Assembly: GCF_000611645.1 (NCBI RefSeq)
Contig: NW_014012459.1
Location: forward strand, 1 to 13,318
Reading direction: 5' to 3'
Source of the DNA: Monoraphidium neglectum
Taxonomy: Eukaryota; Chlorophyta; Chlorophyceae; Sphaeropleales; Selenastraceae
Length of the DNA stretch: 13,318 nt
This document shows, one piece after another, positions 1 to 8,288 of the stretch; the stretch's first letter is position 1; every line of letters starts with the position of its first letter. Position numbers and translations under genes: made by a program. Below the pieces are notes generated by a model. That model did no database searches. It worked only from the letters and a program-made list of their open reading frames with translations, and had not been told where the DNA came from.

Positions 1-398
1 AGAGAGCAAACGTCATGCTCTGAACAGTGCTTGCTGGGCCCTCCTGCCCGCTCTCAACAGCCTGCTGCTGTTGGAGCAGGGCAGCAATGCACTGCCCCAA
101 CCCCACTGCGTGAGCAGCGTCGCCCACAATTCGCAGGTTTGTTACACCGCTCATCAACTGTGACAGGACGCTTTGAACCCATAGCCCCTATCGTGCGCCG
201 CCCATGTGCGCATCACAAGCCCCGCTGGCCCTGCAAAGCTTACCGCGCAGCCGCAATCACTTGTCAATTCACTTCCTTTGATACGTCCCACTCTTTAAGG
301 GAAAGCAGTGCACAAAGGTTTGACAACAACCTCAAAAACTCCAGCGCCAAAAGTACACGTGGGTCGCTCAACAAATGCAGGGTGCGGTGATGAGGCGG
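1..398 (-). CDS. Partial gene of unknown function (two exons seen, 3' end outside window)
   Basis: I do not recognise this protein. On the minus strand, 187 to 1 stays open and reads as a helical segment (LWVQSVLSQLMSGVTNLRIV, then GDAAHAVGLGQCIAALLQ). It is preceded by a TAG acceptor at 190-188, with an in-frame stop just upstream, so it is probably an internal exon. An upstream exon at about 398-273 contains LLSDPRVLLALEFLRLLSNL and ends GAA|gtgaat. Both sides of the 85-nt intron are phase 0, so the frame continues. The leucine-rich helices suggest an alpha-solenoid or similar fold, but this is inference. GDAAH also occurs in flavin monooxygenases, but the expected flanking Pro/Gly pattern is missing, so I do not call that family. 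A further exon may begin at 699, after a strong polypyrimidine tract ending in CAG. The gene lies downstream of the bZIP-like gene on the same strand. Confidence 0.45.
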
Positions 399-399
399 C

Positions 400-1660
400 T
401 GTGCGTTGCGGTCAGAAGGTGTGATCATGCCAGTGATGGTGGTTTCTTGGTCGCACGAGCAGCATTGGCCCTGGCACTCGGGAACCCATGCACGGGGGTG
501 GAGGGATAAGCAGCGCTGCGGAGCGCTGGTGATGTGATGGGTGTGGCACGTGTTTGCAATCGTAAGTGACACGATGTGAATGGCGGGGATCCGACGCGAT
601 CGCGCACCAGGTCGGGCCATGGGGACAATCCAGACAGGGCAGGGTGGCGCCCATGGCGCCAACACATCACCAGATACCTGAATTGTTTCCAAGGCATCCC
701 TGAGAGAAGAAAAGAACCGAAACGCAACACACAGCAACTGTTGGAAGGCACTGTGCCTGGCGCACACTGTGTGAACGTAGCAACGCCGCAGTCGTGGGCG
801 TGCGCCCGGCAGCCGGCCGCCGCGCCGCGAGCGGATGAATGCCTCAGGGGGGGCATAAAATCGCGCGGGCGCCATGCGTGCTGTGTTGGACGCAACAATG
901 GCTGCAAGGGTTGACGAACTAGGGGTCGTGCGCAGCAGTGTCGGCGTTTTCCGGGGCCCGACCCGCTGCGCTGAGCAGCTGCGTGCAGCGCGCGGCCACT
1001 CACGAGCTTTGCTGTGAGATACGATGGCTTGCAAGAAGGTTTGAGGCGACGAGTCGATTATATAGCATGGTGGCATACCCGGCACACATCTTGGAAAAAA
1101 GATCTGCGATCGTGAAACTGACGGTACCCGGCCCATGGTCAGTGCAGCTGCAAGGCCGGAGTGGTGTGCGTTCAGGCGGCAAGCCCGCATGAGCGCCGGC
1201 CCCCGGGTTGCAGGGGGGGGGCAGCAAAGAGGGTACAGAGGCCTCGACAACAATTTGTGCCCAGGGGGCGCCTCTCACGGCAGGCACCAGCAGCTACAGG
1301 ATGACATATGACATCCCAACGAGCCTGCCTGCCACACGCCTCCTTTGCAGCGCGCAGTGCGCAGGGGCGCTGCAGCAAAGACGCATTGCTGCAGAGCGCG
1401 CAATGGCAGTCGGCCTGAGAGCTCTCGCGTCTGTCAGCCAGAGGTGGGCCCGCCAGCCATGCCGCGTGCAAGGGTTTGCGGGCGGGGGGCCTTGATAGGA
1501 ACGTCCCTCCCCAACTTGGCCGCAAGTATCAGCGTCAGTCTTGGCCAGAAGGGCCTGTGTGTCATGAAAAGAAGGAGCGAGAAAGAAGGGAGTTGAAGGA
1601 GTTGCGAGGCAGGGAGTAGTCGGAGAAAGAACGCATTGTATAAGGGGTTGAGTGTCAAAT
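400..1660. other. Interval with no confident gene
   Basis: Long open frames exist on both strands here because the DNA is GC-rich, but they lack consistent third-position bias and recognisable motifs. Two details stand out: a good minus-strand acceptor at about 716-700 (pyrimidine tract ending CTCTCAG), and a 47-codon plus-strand ORF at 873-1016. The rest probably holds introns and 5' sequence of the minus-strand gene at the left edge, plus intergenic DNA downstream of the bZIP-like gene. Confidence 0.5.
873..1016 (+). CDS. Possible small ORF (47 codons)
   Basis: An ATG at 873 opens a short frame beginning MRAVLDATMAARVDELGVVR and ending at a TGA just before 1020. A TATA-like ATAAAA lies about 15 nt upstream, which is too close for a usual core promoter. 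Third-position G/C is only moderately raised. I see no domain or signal peptide. It could be a chance ORF or one exon of a longer gene, and it is listed only because it is shorter than usual ORF cut-offs. Confidence 0.15.
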
Positions 1661-1679
1661 TTGCTATTTGTGCGCACAC

Positions 1680-1680
<1 letters not shown>

Positions 1681-1727
<47 letters not shown>
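1681..1727. repeat. (GT)n microsatellite
   Basis: An uninterrupted GT dinucleotide run of about 23 units, followed by a GC-rich alternating purine-pyrimidine tail (cgtgcgcgcgtgc). It lies about 100 nt past the stop codon of the minus-strand bZIP-like gene, probably in or just after its 3' UTR. On that transcript it would read as (CA)n. Confidence 0.97.
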
Positions 1728-1731
<4 letters not shown>

Positions 1732-1828
1732 CGCGCGTGCCAGATGACAGTGATAAACTCAGAGCATGTCACCATCACCACGGGCCAGGGACAAAGTATT
1801 GCCAGCCTGCTCAGCGCAGCGCTGAGCT

Positions 1829-2303
1829 CTACGCGGCGGGCCGGCACAAACGGATGGCACAAATGCGCATGGGGTCGGCGCCGCACCAGCTCTGCAGCAG
1901 GCAGGCCCCCAGCGGCTCTGGCTCGATGATGGTCTTGAGGGTCCAAGACATGGTATTCCAGACCTGGTCCTCCCGCACCTGAGGTTCCCAACCGCGCAAA
2001 AATCGCCAGCACTACATGGTTCGGAGGGGTCCAACGCAAACACACACGAGTGCAAGGCCGACGATTGTGCACCCAAATTGACCGAGGGGAGTTCTGGCTG
2101 CTTTGCGGCGTGCCCCGTTGATGGCTGCAACGGGCCTTCTGCAGCTACAGGCGAACTGGGGGCACGCGCACACACGAAGTTTACGCACACTGCCTAACCC
2201 CATTTGTCGCCAGACACCACACACGCGATGCAGGTGAGTGCGAATGCTGTACACGACTGCAAGCACCACTGCAAGTACTAGCAGCTGCCTGAGTCGCCTG
2301 TAG

Positions 2304-2355
<52 letters not shown>

Positions 2356-3138
2356 CACCATGCACCCGCAACTACGTGCACTTAGAAAGCGTGTGCCTCA
2401 ATCCCAACCACTCACCATATTGCTCCTGAGCAAGTGCAGCAGCTCCTCACACTCAACCGCCGCCTCGATCTGCGTGCCCCCACCAGCGGCTGCCGCCTCC
2501 GTTCTGCTGGCCCCCTCCTCGCCCGCCACCCCTGCCGCGTCGGCCGCCGGCCCCTCTGCAGATGCCGCCGCTGCCGCGTTGCCGTGCTGTGCTCTCTGCA
2601 TCGCGTCCGCCAGGCTGCGCTGCAGGTCCCGGCGCTCGTCCATCACCCTGTCCATGTTGCTAAAAAAGTTGTCGAACGCGACGCCGGCGCGCTGCTCTTG
2701 CTCAGGGCTGCGGGCCCATCGCGGCGCCCCGGGTGATGATAGACAAAGGACAGGCAGGTTGCGGGTGAGAAGGGGGGCAGGTTGCTGGTGGGGGGTCGAG
2801 GTACGCTGCGCGATGACTTGCACCTCCTTGGTGCTTTGGCGGGCCAGCCAACCGCAGCGCCGCAGACAGAACCGCCCGCTGCAACATGACAAAACACCAA
2901 AAGCAAGGCGTCGCAGCCTCAGGATGGGGCCCAGTCTTCTAATGCGATGAGTTTGGCTCTGGGATGCCCCACCTGAGCTCCACAGCTGCTGCCACCTGGC
3001 GCCACTTCTCGTTGGGAACACTCTCCACCTCCCCAGAGTCCTGTTGTAGGTGATGGCAGTGATGTTGGCAGGGTGTCGTTGAGGCGCAAGCTTGGGGCGG
3101 CTGGGTCCAGTGACAGCAGCGGCATTGATGGCGGCGGC

Positions 3139-3177
<39 letters not shown>

Positions 3178-4012
3178 CACGGCAGCGCCAGCAACGCCCG
3201 CATTATGCACCCACATGCACAACAACCCGCATGCAAATGCTGACGCTGATGCACTGGTTGCGCGCGCGTGCACACACACCATGTTTGTGGATATGAAAGT
3301 GTGCATCTCCTCGGGGCTCAGCGCCATAAACAACCGTAGGAGCGCATGCTGCTGGGGAAAGGGGCTCGCAAGCGGCCGCGTGGCGTCGCCGCCCTCGCTG
3401 CCACTTACGCCCTGCACGCGGCCCGCCACCCCGCCAGCGCCCTCCGCGAGGCGGAGCAGCTTGGCATGGAGGGAGCGGAACGCGTCAGCAAGCTGCAGGA
3501 ACGCCTGGGAACGCGGCTGCGGCTCCTGCTGGTGTGGGGGATGGTGCTGCTGCAGCGGTGCAGCACTCGACACTTCCTCCTGGGCCGGCGGGGTCGCCGC
3601 CGCGCTGTTGGGCCGCACGGCGGCTGCGGCGGCGGCGGCGGCGCCGAAGCTGCTGCCGCTGCTGGTTGCGCCCGGCGTGGCGGCCGCTGCAAAGGCCGGC
3701 CCTGGGCCGCTGCTGGCGGGGCTGCTGCTGAGGGGCGCGCCTGGAGCCCCCTGCGCTGCACAGCTGTCTAAGGAGATTATCGTCTGCTCCAGCACAGTCT
3801 CCCTGATCTGCGGCGTTCAAGTTTACGCGGTCAGGTCGAGGAATTGTTACAGCTCTATGCGGCAAGCGTGCTCGCGGGGACCAGACCGCTGCAGTTTCCC
3901 AGCGCCCCTCACCTACCTGCCTTCCAAACAGATGTACGCTATAGCACGTGCGCTTGATACCACACCCACACAATAACACTTACAACAAACATCAGTGCAC
4001 GCACGTACACGT

Positions 4013-4058
<46 letters not shown>

Positions 4059-4707
4059 ACACACACAAGACACATCACGCGCCAGTACATACACACACAT
4101 GTACACACCTCCTTGCTTTGCATGTGCATCAATACTCACTATTGTGCGTGCGGCAAGCGTGTGCACCGCACCTTGAGCATGTAGTTCTGCGCTGACAGGG
4201 ACAGCACCTGCGCCAGCTTCTGCTGCACCTCCGACGCTAACCCCGCCATGCTGTCTTTGCTGCGTTGCCGCCACTGCTTGATTCGTAGGTACCCTGCATG
4301 CATGCATGCATCAATGATTAGCGTGAATGTGCCACACGCATCCTCCATGCGTGCACCAGAGTCGTGCACCGTGCGCACATGGGCATGTTCCGCGCATGCG
4401 CATGCCCTGACAACGCATAGCAGCCCTCACCTTTTGTATACTCCCCCGACGCTTTGACCGGCCGCCCTGGCCGCCGCTTGACTGCACCATCCATTTCCTC
4501 CGTGGCGCCGGCACCTGTGCCGGGGGCTTCCGCGCGCGTGGCGGCGACGGCTGTGGCGCGAGTGGCGGTGTCCGGCGCTGCCCGTCCAGCCGCAGAGCCG
4601 CTTGCTTGGACCGCTCTGCTCGGCGCACTCAAGGGTGGGAATGAGTCCCGCAGCAGCCGGCGGGCAGGCGCCGTTGGTGTGGCGTGCTCAGGGGCGTCTT
4701 CGTGCAT
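1829..4707 (-). CDS. bZIP-like, AT-hook-like putative transcription factor, five exons
   Basis: Exons (minus): 4707-4431, 4293-4172, 3807-3280 (or 3278), 2707 (or 2691)-2416, 1978-1829. The product is about 450-456 aa. The ATG at 4707 is the first after an in-frame TAG. Residues 77-84 (KRRPGRPV) resemble an AT-hook core. The zipper d positions are L111, K118, L125, L132, L139 and L146; joining exons 2 and 3 rebuilds the heptads exactly, which supports that splice. R101 sits ten residues before the first Leu, as in bZIP, but the invariant Asn position is G93. The middle is low-complexity Ala/Ser/Pro/Gln. Helical blocks follow: AFLQLADAFRSLHAKLLRLA, FFSNMDRVMDERRDLQRSL, and a C-terminal WTLKTIIEPEPLGACLLQSW near the TAG. 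From memory, green-algal bZIP-like proteins share this layout. A role as nuclear DNA-binding regulator is inferred. The exon 3/4 junction is ambiguous. Confidence 0.65.
2305..2352. repeat. (CA)n microsatellite
   Basis: An uninterrupted run of 24 CA units. It lies inside the last intron (2415-1979, minus strand) of the bZIP-like gene, about 60 nt from that intron's donor. On the transcript it reads as (UG)n. Confidence 0.97.
3141..3176. repeat. (CAG)12 trinucleotide repeat
   Basis: Twelve perfect CAG units preceded by a short GGC run. It falls in the third intron of the bZIP-like gene, where the transcript would carry CUG. If that intron were retained, the repeat would add an alanine tract, because the intron has no in-frame stop. 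Confidence 0.95.
4014..4067. repeat. (CA)n microsatellite, one interruption
   Basis: A CA run interrupted by a single TA at about 4054-4055. It lies in the second intron (4171-3808) of the minus-strand bZIP-like gene, so the transcript carries (UG)n. Confidence 0.95.
4295..4313. repeat. (GCAT)n short tandem repeat
   Basis: About four GCAT units directly against the acceptor of the first intron of the bZIP-like gene (acceptor AG at 4295-4294, minus strand). The unit is self-complementary, so the tract can fold on itself. It may simply be replication slippage. Confidence 0.85.
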
Positions 4708-5005
4708 GTCGTCCCCTCCGCCCCTTGCCGGTGCCGAGTGCCGCTACACGCTGCCCAGCGCGCCTGCCGCGCCCCGAGGCGAGTGGCGCTGCGAGCCGCT
4801 GAGCGCCCCTGCCACGCCCAAGCGACACGCTGAGATGCTGTCGAGCTTATGATTGCCCCCACTACGGCACGGGCCTGCGAGCTGCAACCACGTTCACAGT
4901 GTAAGATCACGTCTCGCAGGTGGGAACTTAGTTGAAGGGCTCGCTCTGCGCCATGGTGCCGTAAAATTAGCAGGATAACAGCGGTGACTATCGGTGTGTG
5001 TGCAG

Positions 5006-5471
5006 GATGTGTCTCTGCTGTCACCCCAGCAGACAGATGGAGCGCATGCAAACTCGCACGACATGAGCATGACAGCAGATCAGCAGAGCACAGGTGGACA
5101 GTTTGGTGCTGGCAATGCGTCGGGCGAGAGCGCCGCAGCTTGCATCACATGTGCCAAACAAGTGTGGATTGGCTGCCAATACAGGTGTGACCGAGTGACT
5201 GGTGTTTCCTGCTCCGCAACAGCTAATATGGCCACCCCGCTGTTGGTGGCACATGCGAGCCCCCATTGTTACGAGAGTAGATAGCACACCGGTATGGGCA
5301 CAGCGCGGGAGCAACAGCACCTGCCAGCATGAAGCTGCGGTCCATACTTAAGGCGCGTGTATCTGCTTGGCCCGGCAAGGTCCAGCTTCAGGACACAGGA
5401 CACTGGCAGCTTGTCGGCCGCGAAAACGGAACAGCAGCAGTTGGCAACCGCTCAAACATTACTGCAGCAGG
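5006..5471 (+). CDS. Possible exons of an unrecognised plus-strand gene
   Basis: After a TGTGCAG acceptor at 5005 the plus strand reads DVSLLSPQQTDGAHANSHDM and stays open to a possible donor CAA|gtgtgg at about 5154. A second stretch ends in EQQQLATAQTLLQQ, followed directly by a good donor, CAG|gtgaga, at about 5472. Codon third positions lean to G/C only moderately. No start codon, domain or stop can be fixed. These may be exons of a small gene, noncoding leader exons of UTP11, or chance. Confidence 0.22.
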
Positions 5472-5678
5472 TGAGAGGCCCACAAAGGCGCAGCCATCAG
5501 ATAATTCTGGCCTGCACGTGTGTAGTGTGTATCATCAAACACTGAGAGGCAACACTGCCAGTGCACAACTGCTTGCACAACGCAGTGCTGCTCGCAATAG
5601 GCTGGCTTTCACACCCATCAGCCCTCAGAAGAGAGAAGCAGCTTGTCGCTCTGCAAATCGCATACCCGTATGGAGTTC

Positions 5679-5685
5679 TTTATAG
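5679..5685 (+). promoter_or_regulatory. TATA-like element upstream of UTP11
   Basis: The tract tttatag lies about 80 nt before the UTP11 start codon, a plausible distance for a short 5' UTR. The match is loose, and chance is possible in this more AT-rich stretch. Confidence 0.25.
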
Positions 5686-5766
5686 CTCGTTCTTAACCAA
5701 CAGCTAATCGAGATCGCCGCTTCGCCGCTGCCATTTTTACCGTGTCACTCTTGAGAGGTCGTCAGG

Positions 5767-7703
5767 ATGGGGGGCGGGTCTCTTGCCAACGCCATCAAGC
5801 GAAAAACACACAAAGAGAGAGGGCAGCCGTGAGCAAGCCCAGGGCCTTGTTGGACGCACAAGATGGGATGCGTCGCTGCGGCCGCCGTCGCTGCTCTGTT
5901 CTTGACATCCCCCGCACGCTGTTCATGCATGCCGACATGTGTATGGATTGCAGTGTTGCGTGAAATTTGTGGATGTGTTTGTTACCGCAGCTGAAGCTTC
6001 GCGCACCCCCAGGGTGCATGGCCTGCTGCTCTTGACCGTGCCCTAGTCACTGTGCCCCATTCGCTTGCTGTGTGCCCATTCGCCGCGTGTGCAGAGCCGC
6101 CCGTTCGAAATTCGGGCTCCTTGAGAAGAAGAAGGACTACAAGGAACGTGCCCGCGACTTCCACCGCAAGGAGAAGGCCATCAAGGTGAGCAGCAGCAGC
6201 AGCAGGCGCAGCAGCAGCAGCAGGCGCAGCAGCAGCAGCAGGCGCAGCAGCAGCACATGCGTTGCTCTGGATGACCCCCCCCCCAAATCACAAAGGGTCT
6301 CTGAACAAGCTGCAGATCAGGTCCACTGTTTGTGGACAAGGCACAGGGGCGGAGTCGTGGAAGTCAGTCCGCCGGGCAGCGGAGGCCACTGGGGCACCGC
6401 GGGCTGCAACGACAATGTATTGTTCGGCTCTGCGAGCGGCACAGCATGGAAGTTGTGGATCCCCGCAGACATGCCAGCACTCAAGCCAGTCCCCTGCATG
6501 TGCGGCTTGCGCTGCACTCATGGCCCTCCCACTCACCGCACGCACGCGCGCCCGCACCCGCCCCTCCCGCGAGCGCAGGCGCTGCAGCGCAAGGCGGAGG
6601 AGCGCAACCCGGATGAGTTCTACTTTGCGATGGAGTCGGCGCGCACGAAGGACGGCGTGCACGTGACCCCGACGGCGGAGGCGAACAAGTACAGCCAGAG
6701 CGAGCTGGCGCTGATGAAAACGCAGGACGTGGCCTACCTGCGGGCCAAGGCCACGGCCGAGGCGAAGGTGGGGCGGGCAGCTTTGGGGCGGTGGCGGGGG
6801 CAGGGGGTTGGAAGTCAACGCGTTGACGAGGGCCACGGCAACGCGGCGGCTCTGTTTTGGGAGGGAGGGAGGGAGGGATGAGGCGGGAAAGTGCAGCTCC
6901 GCAGTGCGTTCTTGCGATGGTGGTTTGTGCCGGCTGCACTCCCATGGCTGTGCTTGATCCGTATCCCTCACTTGACTGTTTTGTCAACCAGCCACTCCTT
7001 CTTTTCAACTGCTGCTTCATCACCCCTCAAACCGCCGCTTCTATCTGTGCCGTCCTCTCAAGTAGAAGATCGCGAAGCTTAAGGAGCAGCTGCACTTCAT
7101 CGGCGCGCCACGCCAGTCGAAGCACAAGGTCTTCCTCGACAGCGGCAAGGAGGCGCGGGAGTTTGACCCAGAGGAGTTCTTTGACTGCCCGAGGGAGCTG
7201 CTGGACCGTTCGTACAACCGCCCGCGGCGCGCGCAGCTCGAGAGCGCGGCGGCGGTCAGTGAGCCCGACACCAAGGCGGCGGCCAAGATGGAGAGGTGGG
7301 CGCGGGGAGAGGAGGGTGGACGGGCGGGGGGAGGGCGCAGCCAGCGGTCCGTAAGGCAGGGAAATGGGGGCGTTGCTGCAGACAGCTAGGAGCGACATGG
7401 TCTGGGGCCGACTGGCGGCGACCCATGCCGCTGAGGGCGGCAGCCCGGCCGCTTGGCAATGCGCACCACCGACCGTTGCGCCGCCCCTCCCTCCCCTGCC
7501 GGCCGGTCCCTGCCAGGCGCAAGCACGCAGCGTACAAGGAGCTGGCGCAGCGCGTGGAGCGCCACGCATCGCTCGACAAGCTGGCGCAGAAGATGGACGC
7601 TGAGAAGGCGGTGATGACGGGCCGCGGGCGCAAGCGCAAGCTGTCGAGCGCGACGGCCGACGCGCCGGCGGTGTTCCGGTGGAAGCGGGAGCGCAAGCGC
7701 TAG
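5767..7703 (+). CDS. UTP11: UTP11, U3 snoRNA-associated protein 11 (SSU processome)
   Basis: Five exons: 5767-5828, 6095-6185, 6579-6767, 7066-7295, 7517-7703. All borders are GT-AG with matching phases, giving 252 aa, close to the human protein (about 253). Utp11 is a nucleolar component of the U3 snoRNP/SSU processome, needed for 18S pre-rRNA processing and 40S subunit assembly. Family hallmarks, in order: a basic N-terminus (AIKRKTHKERGQP), FGLLEKKKDYKERARDFHRK (about residues 27-46), RNPDEFYFAM (60-69), a helical stretch with EQLHFI (121-126), the FDPEEFFD block (147-154), SYNRPR (163-168), RKHAAYKELAQRVER, and a basic tail ending WKRERKR before TAG. The ATG is the only one giving the conserved N-terminus. 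No residues look missing. Introns are 266, 393, 298 and 221 nt; introns 2 and 3 carry unusual repeats listed separately. Confidence 0.96.
6191..6256 (+). repeat. 18-bp minisatellite in UTP11 intron 2
   Basis: Units of GCG followed by five CAG triplets, repeated about 3.5 times, starting five bases after the 5' splice site. In the frame of the upstream exon each unit reads Arg-Arg-Ser-Ser-Ser-Ser. CAG can act as an acceptor trinucleotide and as a splice-enhancer-like motif, so its position at the donor is notable. Confidence 0.95.
6859..6877 (+). repeat. G-quadruplex-type (GGGA)n tract in UTP11 intron 3
   Basis: Five GGG runs, each separated by a single A, lie on the transcribed-sense strand about 90 nt after the donor of intron 3. 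Four GGG runs with one-base loops are the textbook strongest form of an intramolecular G-quadruplex. Confidence 0.85.
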
Positions 7704-8288
7704 CGGGCTTCGAGCGGAGTCGCAGCGGCTGCAGTGGCACCGGGAGCTTGCTTTTGTTCCGGTTTTTGTGCAGGCGCTTGCGCAGATGTGTTGGGCTTTG
7801 ACCTTTCTTCCTTACTCTCCTGTCAGCTGTGGAAGTTGACACCTGACTGCCTCCGCCAATGCAAGTAACGCAACAGTCTGCCGACTATCAGCCCTTGTGC
7901 AAAGTTCTAACACTTGAGGCGGCCGGAAGATAAACTCGGTGCGTGGAGGCGCGTTGAGGCGTACGGGGCCCCTTGGAGGGGGTGGGGTTCTGGTCATGCG
8001 GTGAGGGCTCAGTGGCTTGACAGCACCTGCTGATGACAGCAGCTGCTGATGACCAGCACGGAATTGTCTTGATTTTTGAAGCATATAAATTTAAATCTTC
8101 TACAATCACTATTACTTACTGCATGCGCGCATGGGCGGCCTTGGTTACAAACCGCCCTTCAAGATCTTGTCGACATATGGTACCGTATCGACGCCACACC
8201 TTGCTGCACGTGTATATTTAGATGCCAAAGATCTTTCACCTTGAGGGTTTCGGAGTCTGATCTGATTTTGCTGCAGATCGCGTGGTCC
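7704..8288 (+). promoter_or_regulatory. Intergenic region: UTP11 3' flank and promoter/leader of the PC-esterase gene
   Basis: There is no coding signal here. An AT-rich patch contains TATAAA at 8084-8089, about 200 nt before the next gene's ATG. A pyrimidine-containing tract ending CTGCAG at about 8277, 11 nt before the ATG, could be the acceptor of a 5'-UTR intron. I see no clear TGTAA-type polyadenylation signal for UTP11. Confidence 0.4.
8084..8089 (+). promoter_or_regulatory. TATA box candidate for the PC-esterase gene
   Basis: A perfect TATAAA lies in an AT-rich island (gcatataaatttaaatc) that stands out from GC-rich surroundings. It is about 200 nt before the ATG, which would leave room for a leader or a 5'-UTR intron. 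Confidence 0.35.

Larger units (their letters stand above)
4708..5766. promoter_or_regulatory. Divergent intergenic interval between the bZIP-like gene and UTP11
   Basis: The two flanking genes are transcribed away from each other, so both promoters should lie here. A TATA-like tract (tttatag, 5679-5685) is about 80 nt before the UTP11 ATG. No experimentally known motif can be assigned. Coding-like segments at 5006-5153 and about 5380-5471 on the plus strand suggest that a further small gene or upstream exons may occupy part of the interval. Confidence 0.35.

Noticed and set aside
1..187. Flavin monooxygenase call from GDAAH
   Set aside because: The residues around it (GDAAHAVGLGQ) lack the usual Pro and following motif, and the neighbouring exon is an unrelated-looking leucine-rich helix.
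264..1253. 329-codon open frame on the minus strand
   Set aside because: It is long only because the DNA is GC-rich. Most of it lacks third-position bias and it crosses strong splice signals. Only its last 40 or so codons look like an exon.
1434..2072. 212-codon minus-strand ORF with a His-Thr repeat
   Set aside because: The repeat is the (GT)n microsatellite read in frame; the true coding frame there is the last exon of the bZIP-like gene in a different frame.
6072..6881. 269-codon plus-strand ORF as a stand-alone gene
   Set aside because: It contains UTP11 exons 2 and 3 with intron 2 read through; conserved blocks and splice phases show it is part of UTP11.
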